Origin: Dehalococcoidia bacterium
GTDB lineage: Bacteria; Chloroflexota; Dehalococcoidia; Lucifugimonadales; UBA1123
Assembly (NCBI GenBank): GCA_009838465.1
Contig: VXRN01000031.1
Span: forward strand, 1 to 60,052
DNA: 60,052 nucleotides
Direction: 5' to 3'
Shown here: piece after piece, positions 9,157 to 18,001 of the stretch
Layout of the letters: the number at the start of each line of letters is the position of its first letter
Numbering within the stretch: the first letter of the stretch is position 1
The notes under the pieces: model-generated
The model's input: only the letters and a program-made list of their open reading frames with translations
What the model was told of the DNA's origin: nothing
The model's database searches: none
Position numbers and translations under genes: made by a program

Positions 9157-9163
9157 TGCGGGC

Positions 9164-9667
9164 CTACGGATTGGCGTGGACGCGCCAATCTCGGATCATT
9201 GCCAGGGCGTGGGGCATGGAGGCGAGAGCGACTTCCAGCGTCTCGCGGACGCCAGTGGGACTTCCGGGCAGATTGACTATCAGACAACCGTTACGGACGC
9301 CCACGACCCCACGGCTCAGCATGGCAAAGGGAGTGTTCTTGAGAGTCTCCATTCGCATGGCCTCAGCTATACCCGGGGCTTCGATGTCTATGACGGAGCG
9401 GGTGGCCTCGGGTGTGACGTCTCTGGGACCCAAACCAGTGCCGCCCGTGGTGACAACGACGTCCACCTCAGCAGAGTCGCACCATTCGACCAGACGGGCC
9501 GATATGTCGGACCGCTCGTCGGGGACGATGCTCCTGTGAGCCTGTTGGAACCCGGCGGCATCCATCATCTCTACGACGGCGTCGCCACTGGTGTCTTCGG
9601 CCCGCTCTCCAGCGGATCCGGAATCGCTCACTGTAAGGACCGCAAATCTGAAATTTGTGTCATTCAT
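9164..9667 (-). CDS. Molybdenum cofactor biosynthesis protein, MogA/MoaB family
   Basis: A 167-residue MoCF-fold protein: opening [23 protein letters not shown], substrate loop [17 protein letters not shown], and [14 protein letters not shown] near the end. MogA adenylylates molybdopterin before molybdate insertion. MoaB is a close relative whose role differs between species, so the symbol is left open. A TTG five codons upstream exists, but the ATG at 9667 has GGAAGAG at proper spacing. The presence of this gene implies that molybdoenzymes exist elsewhere in the genome. Confidence 0.88.
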   Translation of the reverse strand: MNDTNFRFAVLTVSDSGSAGERAEDTSGDAVVEMMDAAGFQQAHRSIVPDERSDISARLVEWCDSAEVDVVVTTGGTGLGPRDVTPEATRSVIDIEAPGIAEAMRMETLKNTPFAMLSRGVVGVRNGCLIVNLPGSPTGVRETLEVALASMPHALAMIRDWRVHANP

Positions 9668-9945
9668 ATTATACTCTTCCAAAAATTTGTCTAATTGGTC
9701 TCAGTACACCTTGCATCCTTAATACTATCAAAGAGAAACTTGCGATAGAGTGCCAGATTGCTATTCGGGACAGGTTGATCTCGGGCGTGGCCGTTTTCGG
9801 CATGATATAGATTTTCGACCGAGTGGAACAGGGGTTTACTCGGAATGAGAAAGGGAGCCCGGACACTTAGAGTCTCCCACCCCTTCTGGACGAGATCGTG
9901 ACGTTACACGATGTGAGGAGTAGCCGATGATGGAAGAGCTAAGAT
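9668..9945. other. Divergent intergenic region between mogA/moaB and rsmH
   Basis: These 278 bases separate two divergent operons. No gene, no mraZ and no mraZ-type operator repeats were recognised ahead of rsmH. AT-rich blocks near 9680-9740 could hold promoters, but no -35/-10 pair stands out. Confidence 0.4.
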
Positions 9946-10905
9946 ATGACTAGCCTCGCAAACGAGATTCATACACCGCCGTCCGTCGAACCCGCGCATT
10001 TGTCAGTGATGGTGCAAGAGACGCTGCAAGCGCTCTCCCCTGTCGAGGGAGGTTCGTTCATTGACTGCAATGTGGGTGAAGGTGGGCACACGGAAGCGAT
10101 TCTGAGTTCGGTTCGCAGTTCGAGAGTGCTTGGAATAGACCTGGACTACGACGCGCTGGCAAGGGCTTCGGAACGACTATCGAGATGGTCCGGTCAGTTG
10201 ACTCTGCACCATGGCAACTTTGCGGATCTGTACAAGATAGCCGACTCCTACCATCACCTGCCGGTGTCCGGAGTTCTGTTCGACCTGGGCTTGTCGTCGG
10301 CGCAGCTAGACATTCCAGACAGGGGATTCAGTTTCAGGCACAAGGGTGAACTGGACATGCGTTTCGACCAGAACGCCGGTATCAGTGCCCACGAGATAGT
10401 CAACCGCTGGCCTGGGGACCGCCTGGAAAGCATCATCTATGAGCTGGGTGAAGAGCCCAGGGCCGGGCGGGTCGCAAGAAGTATCGTCAGAAACCGACCG
10501 ATAGACACCACGATTGAACTTGCCAACGTGGTGATAAGGGCTCTCAACTGGCCGACGTACAGCCGTATTCACCCGGCGACACGCACGTTCCAGGCTATAA
10601 GAATGGCGGTCAACGAGGAGAAAGAGAATCTGGAGAGCGGTCTGGAGGACGCGGTGCAGGCGCTGAAACCCGGCGGTCGTATCGTCGTTATCAGCTACCA
10701 CTCGATTGAAGACAGGATGGTAAAGAACTTCATACGCCGGAGCTCGGCTTCGTGCATATGTCCGACGTCTATACCCGAGTGCGTCTGCGACAGTATCCCG
10801 ACGCTCACACCGATCAACAAGAGAGTCATCAGACCCTCGATTTCTGAAACACAAGAGAATCCCAGGGCGCGCAGCGCCAGAATGCGCGTCGCCGAGAGGA
10901 TATAA
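9946..10905 (+). CDS. rsmH: 16S rRNA (cytosine-1402-N4)-methyltransferase
   Basis: A 319-residue RsmH (MraW). The SAM-binding motif is CNVGEGGHTEAIL, followed by VLFDLGLSSAQLD and GFSFRHKGELDMRFD. The C-terminal VVISYHSIEDRMVKNF with the C-x-C-P cluster (ASCICPTSIPECVC) is characteristic. It methylates C1402 of 16S rRNA in the decoding centre. It opens the division cluster; its TAA is immediately followed by the ATG of ftsA with no spacer, so translation is probably coupled. In most bacteria ftsL, ftsI, mraY and mur genes come between these two, and none is present. Confidence 0.96.
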   Translation: MTSLANEIHTPPSVEPAHLSVMVQETLQALSPVEGGSFIDCNVGEGGHTEAILSSVRSSRVLGIDLDYDALARASERLSRWSGQLTLHHGNFADLYKIADSYHHLPVSGVLFDLGLSSAQLDIPDRGFSFRHKGELDMRFDQNAGISAHEIVNRWPGDRLESIIYELGEEPRAGRVARSIVRNRPIDTTIELANVVIRALNWPTYSRIHPATRTFQAIRMAVNEEKENLESGLEDAVQALKPGGRIVVISYHSIEDRMVKNFIRRSSASCICPTSIPECVCDSIPTLTPINKRVIRPSISETQENPRARSARMRVAERI

Positions 10906-12291
10906 ATGACACAATTAAAACCCGCACACAATCAGTCCGGTTCGCTGCTCGGCACGGTTTCCCGCGCTCGTCCATTTGGAGGAAGACGCCGCGACCTTGG
11001 ACGAATCCGATCTCAAGCGGTCAGGACTATCGTGGCCGTTGACGTAGGCGCGACGAAGATATGCACTATCGTCGCCGAATCCGGGGGTCCTGAACGGACG
11101 CGAGTGATCTCTCATAGCATAACGCCCTCGGACGGGGTGACGAAGGGAAGCGTTACGGACGTTTCCCGGGCTGAGACCGCCATAAGGCGATCCGTGTCGG
11201 CAGCAGTTCGCAAGTCCGCAATGCCGATTACTCCAGAGACCCCAGCGTATGTAGGGATTACCGGGACACATGTATCGTTCCAGGATCGGTATGACCGAAT
11301 TAGCTGGGCGGCTACCAAAGGCGTCATTACGCTGGACGACCTCATCAATGTTCCAAAGAGCCTTGCCGCCGCCAGCGCCAGGTCCGGCAGACATGTCCTT
11401 CATGCGTTGACTCGCACCTATACACTCGATGGGCAAAGGGGGATACATAACCCCCTCGGAATGCATACCACACGGCTAGAAGTGGAAAGTCACGTCATTT
11501 CCGCGGACCCGTTTCTCGTGAGAAGGCTTACGGATGCCGCGCGCAGGAGCGGATTGGACGTCTCTGCGCTGGTGTTCCAGCCGGTGGCAAGCGCCGCAGC
11601 CGTTTTGACAGATGAGGAAAAGGATGAAGGGGTGGCGCTGGTGGACATCGGAGGTGGCACAACCGACCTGATTATCTTCCAGCAGGGCGCTGTCCAATAC
11701 ACGTCGGTACTGCCTGTCGGCGGATTCCAATTCACAAATGATATATGTATCGCCTTCGACGCTACTTTCGAGTCCGCAGAGGCGGCGAAACTTGAGCATG
11801 GCACGACGGACGTCCTCGGCACCAGGCCGGAGGAAGAGGTGACTCTGTCCATAGAAGGCCGTGAATGGCCGCGAACCATTCTACGGCGAGACATCGCCCA
11901 GCTTATGAAGGACCGAGCCGTAGAGCTGGTGAGATTGATCAGAATCAAGATGATGGAAAGCGGAATAGAGGACACCGACGACTTCAAGGTGGTCCTTACG
12001 GGCGGTACCGCAAAGTTGCCCGGTATGGAGAGCCTTGTCAGAGACAACCTGACCAGCGACGTAAGGATTGGCAGCCCGAACTCGCGGTGGGAGCTGCCCA
12101 GAGACCTTGAGGAGCCGGAGTACGCTACGAGCGTGGGCCTCGTTATGTGGGCAATGAGAAATCCGGACGCTTCATTCGAGGACTTCTCGAAAGTGAGCGG
12201 CCAAACTGAAGATAGCGCAGGGGACGAAGACGGGAGCGAACAAAGTCAAACGCCGCCAAGGAGCAGGCTGGGACGCCTGCTAAGGATATAA
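10906..12291 (+). CDS. ftsA: Cell division protein FtsA
   Basis: A 461-residue actin-fold ATPase. The phosphate-1 loop is VDVGATKICTIVAE, phosphate-2 is ALVDIGGGTTDLIIF, and the adenosine motif is VLTGGTAKLPGME. The SHS2/1C domain lies between about residues 125 and 210. The tail SRLGRLLRI can form the amphipathic helix that anchors FtsA to the membrane and tethers FtsZ. About 38 residues precede the first motif, more than in most FtsA, with no obvious domain. The start abuts the rsmH stop. The upstream end of rsmH offers only a weak ribosome-binding site (AGAGGATA). Confidence 0.94.
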   Translation: MTQLKPAHNQSGSLLGTVSRARPFGGRRRDLGRIRSQAVRTIVAVDVGATKICTIVAESGGPERTRVISHSITPSDGVTKGSVTDVSRAETAIRRSVSAAVRKSAMPITPETPAYVGITGTHVSFQDRYDRISWAATKGVITLDDLINVPKSLAAASARSGRHVLHALTRTYTLDGQRGIHNPLGMHTTRLEVESHVISADPFLVRRLTDAARRSGLDVSALVFQPVASAAAVLTDEEKDEGVALVDIGGGTTDLIIFQQGAVQYTSVLPVGGFQFTNDICIAFDATFESAEAAKLEHGTTDVLGTRPEEEVTLSIEGREWPRTILRRDIAQLMKDRAVELVRLIRIKMMESGIEDTDDFKVVLTGGTAKLPGMESLVRDNLTSDVRIGSPNSRWELPRDLEEPEYATSVGLVMWAMRNPDASFEDFSKVSGQTEDSAGDEDGSEQSQTPPRSRLGRLLRI

Positions 12292-12343
12292 ACGGCGAAC
12301 TACATCATCCACACCAAACAGTAAACAATTAGGGGGAAATGGC

Positions 12344-13465
12344 ATGACGACATATCGGGGCGATCACGAGACAGTTGCCCATATCAAGGTAATTGGTGTG
12401 GGCGGCGGCGGTTCCAACGCGGTCTCAAGGATGTATAGAGAACGTATTCCTGGCGTCGAGTATATCGTCGTCAATACCGACTCTCAGGCGCTGATACGCA
12501 GCGACGTACCAATGAAGGTCCGAATCGGCGACCACCTGACCCAGGGCAAGGGCGTGGGCGGAGTGCCGGAACTGGGCTCCAAGTCGGCGGAGGAAAGCCG
12601 CGAGGACATTTACGAGGTTATCCGCGATTCGGACATGATATTCATCGCTGGAGGCATGGGAGGCGGTACCGGTACGGGAGCCGCTCCGGTATTGGCACAG
12701 ATCGCCAAAGAGTCGGGCGCGCTTACCGTGGCGGTAGTCACCAAGCCGTTCGAGTTCGAGGGACTGCGGCGCATGAGGGTTGCGGAATCCGGCATCAAGC
12801 GGCTGAGTGAACACGTGGACACACTCCTGGTGATTCCGAACGAACGACTTCATGTCATAAGTGATGAGGAGATCACCGCGGACAACGCATTCAAGCTGGC
12901 TGACGACGTTCTTCGGATCGGCGTACAGTCCATTGCTGAACTGGTTACTGTCGCGGGCGACATCAACGTGGACTTCGCCGACGTAAACGCGATCATGCGC
13001 GATTCCGGTCCCGCGTGGATGTCAATCGGCTGGGGCATGGGTGAGCACAGGGCCCGGACCGCTGCCCAGCAGGCCATTTCCAACCCGCTTCTCGACGTGT
13101 CAATCGAGGGCGCGAAGGGGGTGCTGTTCAACATCACCGGTGGAAGCGACCTCAAGTTGTCCGAACTCCATGAGGCAGCAGAAGTGATCCAGCGTGTCGT
13201 TGATCCCGAGGCGAACATCATCTTCGGAATGGTCACCGACCTGAAGATGGAGAACGAGATCAAACTGACGATCGTGGCCACAGGCTTCCCGGTTGGTGAG
13301 TCCTTCGGAGAACGGCAGGACAGCATTGATCGCATACTGGCCGAGGCGCTGGCTAACGGCGACGAACACGACCTGGACCTTCCGCCATTCCTGCGCAGGC
13401 AGGCACGGGCCGCAAGTCTTCGGGCCAGCGGCACCGGAGTCAACGGGAGCAGCAGTCTGCACTAA
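12344..13465 (+). CDS. ftsZ: Cell division protein FtsZ
   Basis: A 373-residue tubulin-like GTPase. It has VIGVGGGGSNAV at the start, the GTP signature GGMGGGTGTGAAPV near residue 105, and the T7 catalytic segment NVDFADVNAIM near 210. The end keeps the conserved C-terminal peptide (DLDLPPFLRRQ) that binds FtsA, followed by about 20 extra residues. AGGGGGAAA lies 5 bases before the ATG. It follows ftsA after 52 bases and is the end of the division operon, with a hairpin terminator after it. Confidence 0.97.
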   Translation: MTTYRGDHETVAHIKVIGVGGGGSNAVSRMYRERIPGVEYIVVNTDSQALIRSDVPMKVRIGDHLTQGKGVGGVPELGSKSAEESREDIYEVIRDSDMIFIAGGMGGGTGTGAAPVLAQIAKESGALTVAVVTKPFEFEGLRRMRVAESGIKRLSEHVDTLLVIPNERLHVISDEEITADNAFKLADDVLRIGVQSIAELVTVAGDINVDFADVNAIMRDSGPAWMSIGWGMGEHRARTAAQQAISNPLLDVSIEGAKGVLFNITGGSDLKLSELHEAAEVIQRVVDPEANIIFGMVTDLKMENEIKLTIVATGFPVGESFGERQDSIDRILAEALANGDEHDLDLPPFLRRQARAASLRASGTGVNGSSSLH

Positions 13466-13498
13466 GCACATTATTGCGCGTACGTAATAGACTAGGGT

Positions 13499-13530
13499 AG
13501 GGGCGTGAGGAGCATAGTCTTCACGCCCCT
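13499..13530 (+). terminator. Hairpin terminator after ftsZ
   Basis: A perfect 10-base stem (AGGGGCGTGA, 13499-13508, and its complement 13521-13530) encloses a 12-base loop and is followed by a short pyrimidine run (ttc). The U-tract is weak, so termination may be partial. Confidence 0.6.
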
Positions 13531-13551
13531 TTCATGTGCAGTGAAACACAC

Positions 13552-13580
13552 TTGACACATACCATATATTGCGATATTTT
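13552..13580 (+). promoter_or_regulatory. Sigma70-like promoter upstream of nrdR
   Basis: TTGACA (13552-13557) and TATTTT (13575-13580) are exactly 17 bases apart, in an AT-rich stretch between the ftsZ terminator and nrdR. A second perfect TATAAT lies at 13620-13625 without a good -35 and overlaps the start of the inverted repeat that follows. Confidence 0.6.
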
Positions 13581-13625
13581 ATCTGAACAGCCCAACAAAT
13601 TGTGGTTTTTCATACAAAGTATAAT

Positions 13626-13660
13626 TATTTTACTAGTCTGATTTTGAGACTAGTAAAATA
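13626..13660 (+). promoter_or_regulatory. Perfect 14-base inverted repeat in the nrdR leader
   Basis: TATTTTACTAGTCT (13626-13639) and its exact complement (13647-13660) flank a 7-base loop. The repeat ends 14 bases before the nrdR ATG and overlaps the TATAAT at 13620-13625. It could be an operator or an RNA hairpin controlling translation of nrdR, which lacks a clear Shine-Dalgarno sequence. It does not resemble the usual NrdR box. Confidence 0.6.
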
Positions 13661-13674
13661 TCTGGAACACGAAC

Positions 13675-14247
13675 ATGCGCTGCCCATACTGTGAACATGC
13701 GAACTCCAAGGTGATTGACTCCCGCGACTCTGGTGACGGGATACGCCGTCGTCGCCAGTGCTTGGAATGCGAACGCCGGTTCACGACGTATGAATATGTC
13801 CAGATGCGGACGATGATGGTGGTCAAACGGGATGGACGGCGCGAGGAGTTCCAGAGAGAGAAGCTGTTCACCAGCCTTGCGAAAGCCTGCGCGAAAAGAC
13901 CTCTTCCCGTTGGGACTATAGAGAAGACTCTCGATGAGGTCGAAACAACCCTTTCCGAGTCAGGCCGCGCCGAGGTGAGGGCGAGGGCTATAGGCGAATT
14001 GGTCATGGATAAGCTGCGGGAGCTGGACCGCGTAGCGTACATCAGGTTTGCGAGCGTCTATCGAGACTTCAGCGATATCGAGAGCTTCAAGCAAGAGATA
14101 GATGCGCTTCTGGATTCTGGGGAACAGAGTAACGGGGTTCACCCCGACCAGATACAGATGCTCGACGATGATGCAGCTACGCCCACCAGACGCAGGCGCC
14201 GCCCAAGACGGAGGCGCTCCAAACATCCACAAGCCAATCCGGCGTAA
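13675..14247 (+). CDS. nrdR: Ribonucleotide reductase repressor NrdR
   Basis: Residues 1-34 are the zinc ribbon (MRCPYCEHANSKVIDSR...CLECERRF), which binds DNA. Residues about 49-139 are the ATP-cone (VVKRDGRREEFQREKLF), which senses ATP and dATP. NrdR represses ribonucleotide reductase genes when dATP is high. The protein has 190 residues against a usual 150-160; the extra part is a C-terminal tail that ends in a strongly basic run of arginines. It lies directly ahead of nrdJ, its expected target. Confidence 0.95.
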   Translation: MRCPYCEHANSKVIDSRDSGDGIRRRRQCLECERRFTTYEYVQMRTMMVVKRDGRREEFQREKLFTSLAKACAKRPLPVGTIEKTLDEVETTLSESGRAEVRARAIGELVMDKLRELDRVAYIRFASVYRDFSDIESFKQEIDALLDSGEQSNGVHPDQIQMLDDDAATPTRRRRRPRRRRSKHPQANPA

Positions 14248-14388
14248 GAATTGCCAAAATTCGGTGATTTTGATCTAATTTCCCAATGCAATGATAGAAT
14301 TTTTGTGCTATTATTGAAGAGTAATTGTTGATTCCTACCTTCAGCCAACGAGGAAGTCGGACTTTCTCAAGTCGAACAGGAGACAACC

Positions 14389-16896
14389 ATGTATGTGGAT
14401 CAGAAAGTCAGCGGGTCGGAGCAAGTCAACCATGAGGAATATCTGCTGAGGCAATTCGAGCAGATGTTCACCGGCTCGTCTCAGGAGATTCGGACAAAGG
14501 CTGCCAGACTCCTGATGACGCTGGATAGCAACGGAAAGAACGGAGACAGTCCGACGGACGAGGAAGCCGTACTGTCCGAGAATGCACGGGTTATCCTGGA
14601 GCAACGCTATCTGAGAAAGGACGCGGATGGAAACGCCATAGAGACTCCAGAAGAACTCTTCAGGCGAGTAGCCCACGCGGTGGCGCAGGGCGAGTCGAAC
14701 GGACTGGAGTCGCTGTGGGAAAACAGGTTCTATAAACTGCTGACCTCTATGAGATTCCTGCCGAATTCCCCCACCCTGGTGAACGCAGGCACGGGGCGCG
14801 GATGCCTGTCGGCGTGCTTCGTGGTAACGCCCGATGACAACATGGAGTCCATAATGGAGGTGGCCCACGATGCCGCGATGATAGAGAAGTGGGGGGGCGG
14901 AATCGGTTTCGGGCTGTCCAAGCTGCGTCCTCGCAATGACATGATAAAGACGACTCATGGCAACGCCTGCGGGCCTATCGCGGTTATGAAGCTCTACTCG
15001 GCAGTCGGCGCGACGCTGACGCAGGGGGCGTTCAGGCTTGGCGCGCATATGGGGCAGATCCGTGACTCGCATCCCGACATCCGCGAGTTCATACATTGCA
15101 AGGACAATGACGACACGCTCCAGAATTTCAACATATCGGTGCAGATTACCGATGAGTTTATGAGGGCCGTGGAGGCTGACGAGGAGTGGGCGCTGATCAA
15201 CCCGCGTGACGAGGGCAAGGGGCCGGCGAACTCTGTGGTAGAGACCATAAGGGCGCGGGAACTGTGGAACGAGATAGCGGAGTCGGCATGGAAGACCGGA
15301 GACCCAGGCGTGGTGTTCATAGACAGGGTATGGGAGACCGCTCCGAATCCGCAGATGGGCAGGATCGAGACAAGCAATCCATGTGGCGAAGAGTTTCTCG
15401 AGAACTACGGCAACTGCTGCCTCGGTTCGATCAATCTCGACATACACGTGAGGGATGGTGAATTCGACTGGGAAACGCTGGAAGACACCGTGAGGACATC
15501 GGTACGGTTCCTGGACGACGTCATCAACATCAACACTTTCCCGTTGCAGAGACTGCGAAAGGTGAACCTGGCGACGCGGCGTATCGGACTGGGTGTCATG
15601 GGCTGGGCGGACGCGCTGGTCAGAATGGGACTGTCATACGACTCGCAGGAAGCGCTCGACCTGGCAGACGGACTTGGCGGCTTCATTCAGCGAATCGCAT
15701 GGGACGAGTCGGCGAGGTTGGCGGAAGACCGAGGCCCGTTCCCGGAGTATGAACGCTCCGCTCTCAAGCAGCGCGGAATGCCGCCGGTGCGAAATTCCAG
15801 CATAGTCACGATAGCTCCCACCGGAACGATCAGCAGAATAGCGGGCTGTTCCAGCGGGATCGAGCCTCACTTTGCGCTGGCCTGGTGGTCGAACGTTCTG
15901 TGGAAGGACCACGAAGGCACGAGTTCGCGTCTGCTCGACGCGCCCACTTCGATTACGGAGTCTCTCAAGGAGCATCTTGGCGATAATGAGAGTGTGCGTC
16001 GCGTTCTGGAGCAGATCGTGGATGCCCCGGAAGAAGCGGAAAGCATCCTGAATGAACATGGATTGAACTCGTCGGTCTATCGCACTTCTATGGCAATCAG
16101 CCCCGAGGCGCACGTGAGGATGCAGGCGGCCTGGCAGAAGCACGTCACGAACTCGGTATCCAAGACTATCAACCTGCCAAACAGCGCTACGGTTGACGAG
16201 GTACGCGAGGCTTATGAACTGGCATGGAAGACAGGCTGTAAGGCGGTCACGGTCTATCGCGATGGATCCAAGTCCATGCAGGTTCTGGAGACGGGTTCGG
16301 ACGTTGAGAGCGAGGAAGAAACGAGCGAGTCCGTCATACTGGCTCCCAGGACGCGGCCTATCTCGGTCAGAGGAGTTACCGACCTGGTGAGGACCGGGCA
16401 CGGCAATATGTACGTCAACATAACGTTCGACGAAGATGGGAAGCCGTTCGAGGTCTTCTCTACGGTGGGCAAGGCCGGTGGTTGCGATTCGGCCAATCTG
16501 GAGGCAGTGGCGCGGCTTGTATCCCTAGCGCTGAGGTCGGGAATAGACCCGGATGAGATAATACATCACCTCCAGGGAATCACCTGCTGTCCGGCTTGGG
16601 ACGGTGGTACGTTGATTCGTTCCGCGCCCGACGCAATGGCCCATGTTCTCGCCAACCACCTGGGTGCCTCACATGAAGCGATTGTGGGTCCTTCGGAAGA
16701 GCAGACAGCCGCCGCCGTCCAGCCCGGACTGTTCCCGTCCATCGGACGAACCAACGGGCACATGGGCAGCAATAGCAATGGGAACGGGGCCAGCTCGATC
16801 CCGGTAGCGTTACGGTGTCCGAAGTGTCCAGCGAGGCTCATTCCACAGGAAGGTTGTCTTAACTGCCTGGACTGCGGATACAGCAAGTGCGAGTAG
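14389..16896 (+). CDS. nrdJ: Adenosylcobalamin-dependent (class II) ribonucleotide reductase
   Basis: An 835-residue class II reductase. Early landmarks are RFLPNSPTLVNAG and the first redox cysteine context GCLSACFVV. The radical/redox region has NPCGEEFLENYGNCCLGSINL, and RIGLGVMGWADALV and NSSIVTIAPTGTISRIAG follow. The C-terminus has a TSCPD-type region (VGKAGGCDSANLEAV) and a four-cysteine zinc finger (CPKC...CLNCLDCGYSKC), as in NrdJ. It makes deoxyribonucleotides using coenzyme B12, with or without oxygen. No cobalamin riboswitch was recognised in the 141-base gap before it, so control is probably through NrdR. Confidence 0.96.
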   Translation: MYVDQKVSGSEQVNHEEYLLRQFEQMFTGSSQEIRTKAARLLMTLDSNGKNGDSPTDEEAVLSENARVILEQRYLRKDADGNAIETPEELFRRVAHAVAQGESNGLESLWENRFYKLLTSMRFLPNSPTLVNAGTGRGCLSACFVVTPDDNMESIMEVAHDAAMIEKWGGGIGFGLSKLRPRNDMIKTTHGNACGPIAVMKLYSAVGATLTQGAFRLGAHMGQIRDSHPDIREFIHCKDNDDTLQNFNISVQITDEFMRAVEADEEWALINPRDEGKGPANSVVETIRARELWNEIAESAWKTGDPGVVFIDRVWETAPNPQMGRIETSNPCGEEFLENYGNCCLGSINLDIHVRDGEFDWETLEDTVRTSVRFLDDVININTFPLQRLRKVNLATRRIGLGVMGWADALVRMGLSYDSQEALDLADGLGGFIQRIAWDESARLAEDRGPFPEYERSALKQRGMPPVRNSSIVTIAPTGTISRIAGCSSGIEPHFALAWWSNVLWKDHEGTSSRLLDAPTSITESLKEHLGDNESVRRVLEQIVDAPEEAESILNEHGLNSSVYRTSMAISPEAHVRMQAAWQKHVTNSVSKTINLPNSATVDEVREAYELAWKTGCKAVTVYRDGSKSMQVLETGSDVESEEETSESVILAPRTRPISVRGVTDLVRTGHGNMYVNITFDEDGKPFEVFSTVGKAGGCDSANLEAVARLVSLALRSGIDPDEIIHHLQGITCCPAWDGGTLIRSAPDAMAHVLANHLGASHEAIVGPSEEQTAAAVQPGLFPSIGRTNGHMGSNSNGNGASSIPVALRCPKCPARLIPQEGCLNCLDCGYSKCE

Positions 16897-16919
16897 TCCG
16901 CCAGCATCGGCGTTTATGG

Positions 16920-16964
16920 TGATATAATGAATTGAGCCAGCCTACACCAGCAGGCAGGCTCAAT
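16920..16964 (+). promoter_or_regulatory. Extended -10 promoter and hairpin between nrdJ and the pdxA-type gene
   Basis: TGA-TATAAT (16920-16928) is an extended -10 element that needs little -35 contact. It is followed by a strong hairpin: ATTGAGCC (16931-16938) pairs with GGCTCAAT (16957-16964), with an inner GCC/GGC pair, then ctcttt. The hairpin may end the nrdJ transcript, shape the leader of the next gene, or both. Confidence 0.5.
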
Positions 16965-16993
16965 CTCTTTGACCACACGGAGGCATTTATCCG

Positions 16994-18001
16994 ATGAGCG
17001 AACGACCACTGGTCGCCATCACGATGGGCGACGCCGCCGGAATAGGCGCGGAAGTGACCGCGAAGGCGCTTCAGGATGAGTGGGTCTATGAAAAGTGCAG
17101 ACCATTCGTCGTAGGAAGCGTGGCGGCGATGAACTCTGCGCTCGAACTCATAGGCGCGCCGGGCTCCGCTCGTATAGTCCATGACATAGGGAACGTAGAT
17201 GGCAGTCATGGTTCGATAGATGTATTGGACCTCGAGAATCTGGACTTCGGACAGATCTCATACGGTGAGCTATCCCCAATTGCGGGTCGAGCCTCGGTCG
17301 AGTGGATTCTGCGGGCAGGAGAACTGGCCGCAAGCGGTCAGATCGCAGCCATCTCTACCGCGCCGATCAACAAGGAGGCGTGCGATCTAGCGGGATTTGA
17401 GGATGTCGGCCACATGGAGATATTCCAGAGCCAGACCAAGGCTCCCAACGTCGCCACTATGTTGATGGCAGGCACTCTGCGAGTCGTACACTTGACGACA
17501 CACCGCTCTCTGCGTGTAGCCTGCGACTACGTTACCAGAGACAACGTGCTGAGCAAGATCGCTCTGACTGACGAATGCTTCCGGGCGTGGGGATTCGACA
17601 GTCCCCGAATAGGGGTGGCCGCACTCAACCCGCACGCATCGGATGGCGGCCTTCTCGGAGACGAGGAAGCGGAGCAGATTGCCCCCGCTGTGTCCGACGC
17701 CTTTGAAGCGGGCATAGACGCCACCGGCCCAGTGCCTGCGGACACTGTGTTCAATCAGGCTATTGACGGTAAGTTCGACGCGGTAATCGCGATGTACCAC
17801 GATCAGGGGCACATCCCTATCAAGGTGCATGACTGGGCGAAGAGCGTCAGCGTCAATCTCGGTCTGCCTTTCATAAGGACATCGGTGGATCATGGCACCG
17901 CATTCGACATTGCGGGCAAGGGAATTGCCGATGCCGAGAGTATGCTGGAGTCCATCAGGACGGCGGTCTCCCTCGCAAGCGACTCCGTACTTCCCCGATG
18001 A
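16994..18001 (+). CDS. pdxA: PdxA-family 4-phosphate-threonine dehydrogenase
   Basis: A 335-residue PdxA-family dehydrogenase: VAITMGDAAGIGAEV at the start, metal-binding histidines in GHMEIFQSQT, ALNPHASDGGLLGDEE and MYHDQGHIPIKVHDW, then LPFIRTSVDHGTAFDIAGKG. PdxA oxidises 4-phosphohydroxy-L-threonine with NAD in vitamin B6 synthesis. The reading YHDQGHIPIK, not YHDQGLPVLK, is closer to what I recall of PdxA2-type proteins that act on 4-phospho-D-threonate or -erythronate. No kinase partner (DtnK/DenK) is adjacent, so B6 synthesis remains possible. Its TGA overlaps the next ATG by four bases (ATGA). Confidence 0.88.
   Translation: MSERPLVAITMGDAAGIGAEVTAKALQDEWVYEKCRPFVVGSVAAMNSALELIGAPGSARIVHDIGNVDGSHGSIDVLDLENLDFGQISYGELSPIAGRASVEWILRAGELAASGQIAAISTAPINKEACDLAGFEDVGHMEIFQSQTKAPNVATMLMAGTLRVVHLTTHRSLRVACDYVTRDNVLSKIALTDECFRAWGFDSPRIGVAALNPHASDGGLLGDEEAEQIAPAVSDAFEAGIDATGPVPADTVFNQAIDGKFDAVIAMYHDQGHIPIKVHDWAKSVSVNLGLPFIRTSVDHGTAFDIAGKGIADAESMLESIRTAVSLASDSVLPR

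Noticed and set aside
14248..14388. Cobalamin riboswitch or NrdR boxes upstream of nrdJ
   Set aside because: The 141-base gap is too short and lacks a B12-box sequence. No pair of 16-base NrdR-like palindromes was found by eye.
14341..15447. Long open frame on the minus strand within nrdJ (also 1599-2336, 47067-48560 and 48771-50162)
   Set aside because: All lie in shadow frames of confident genes (nrdJ, oxidase, DHA2 exporters) and look like basic, repeat-poor non-proteins.
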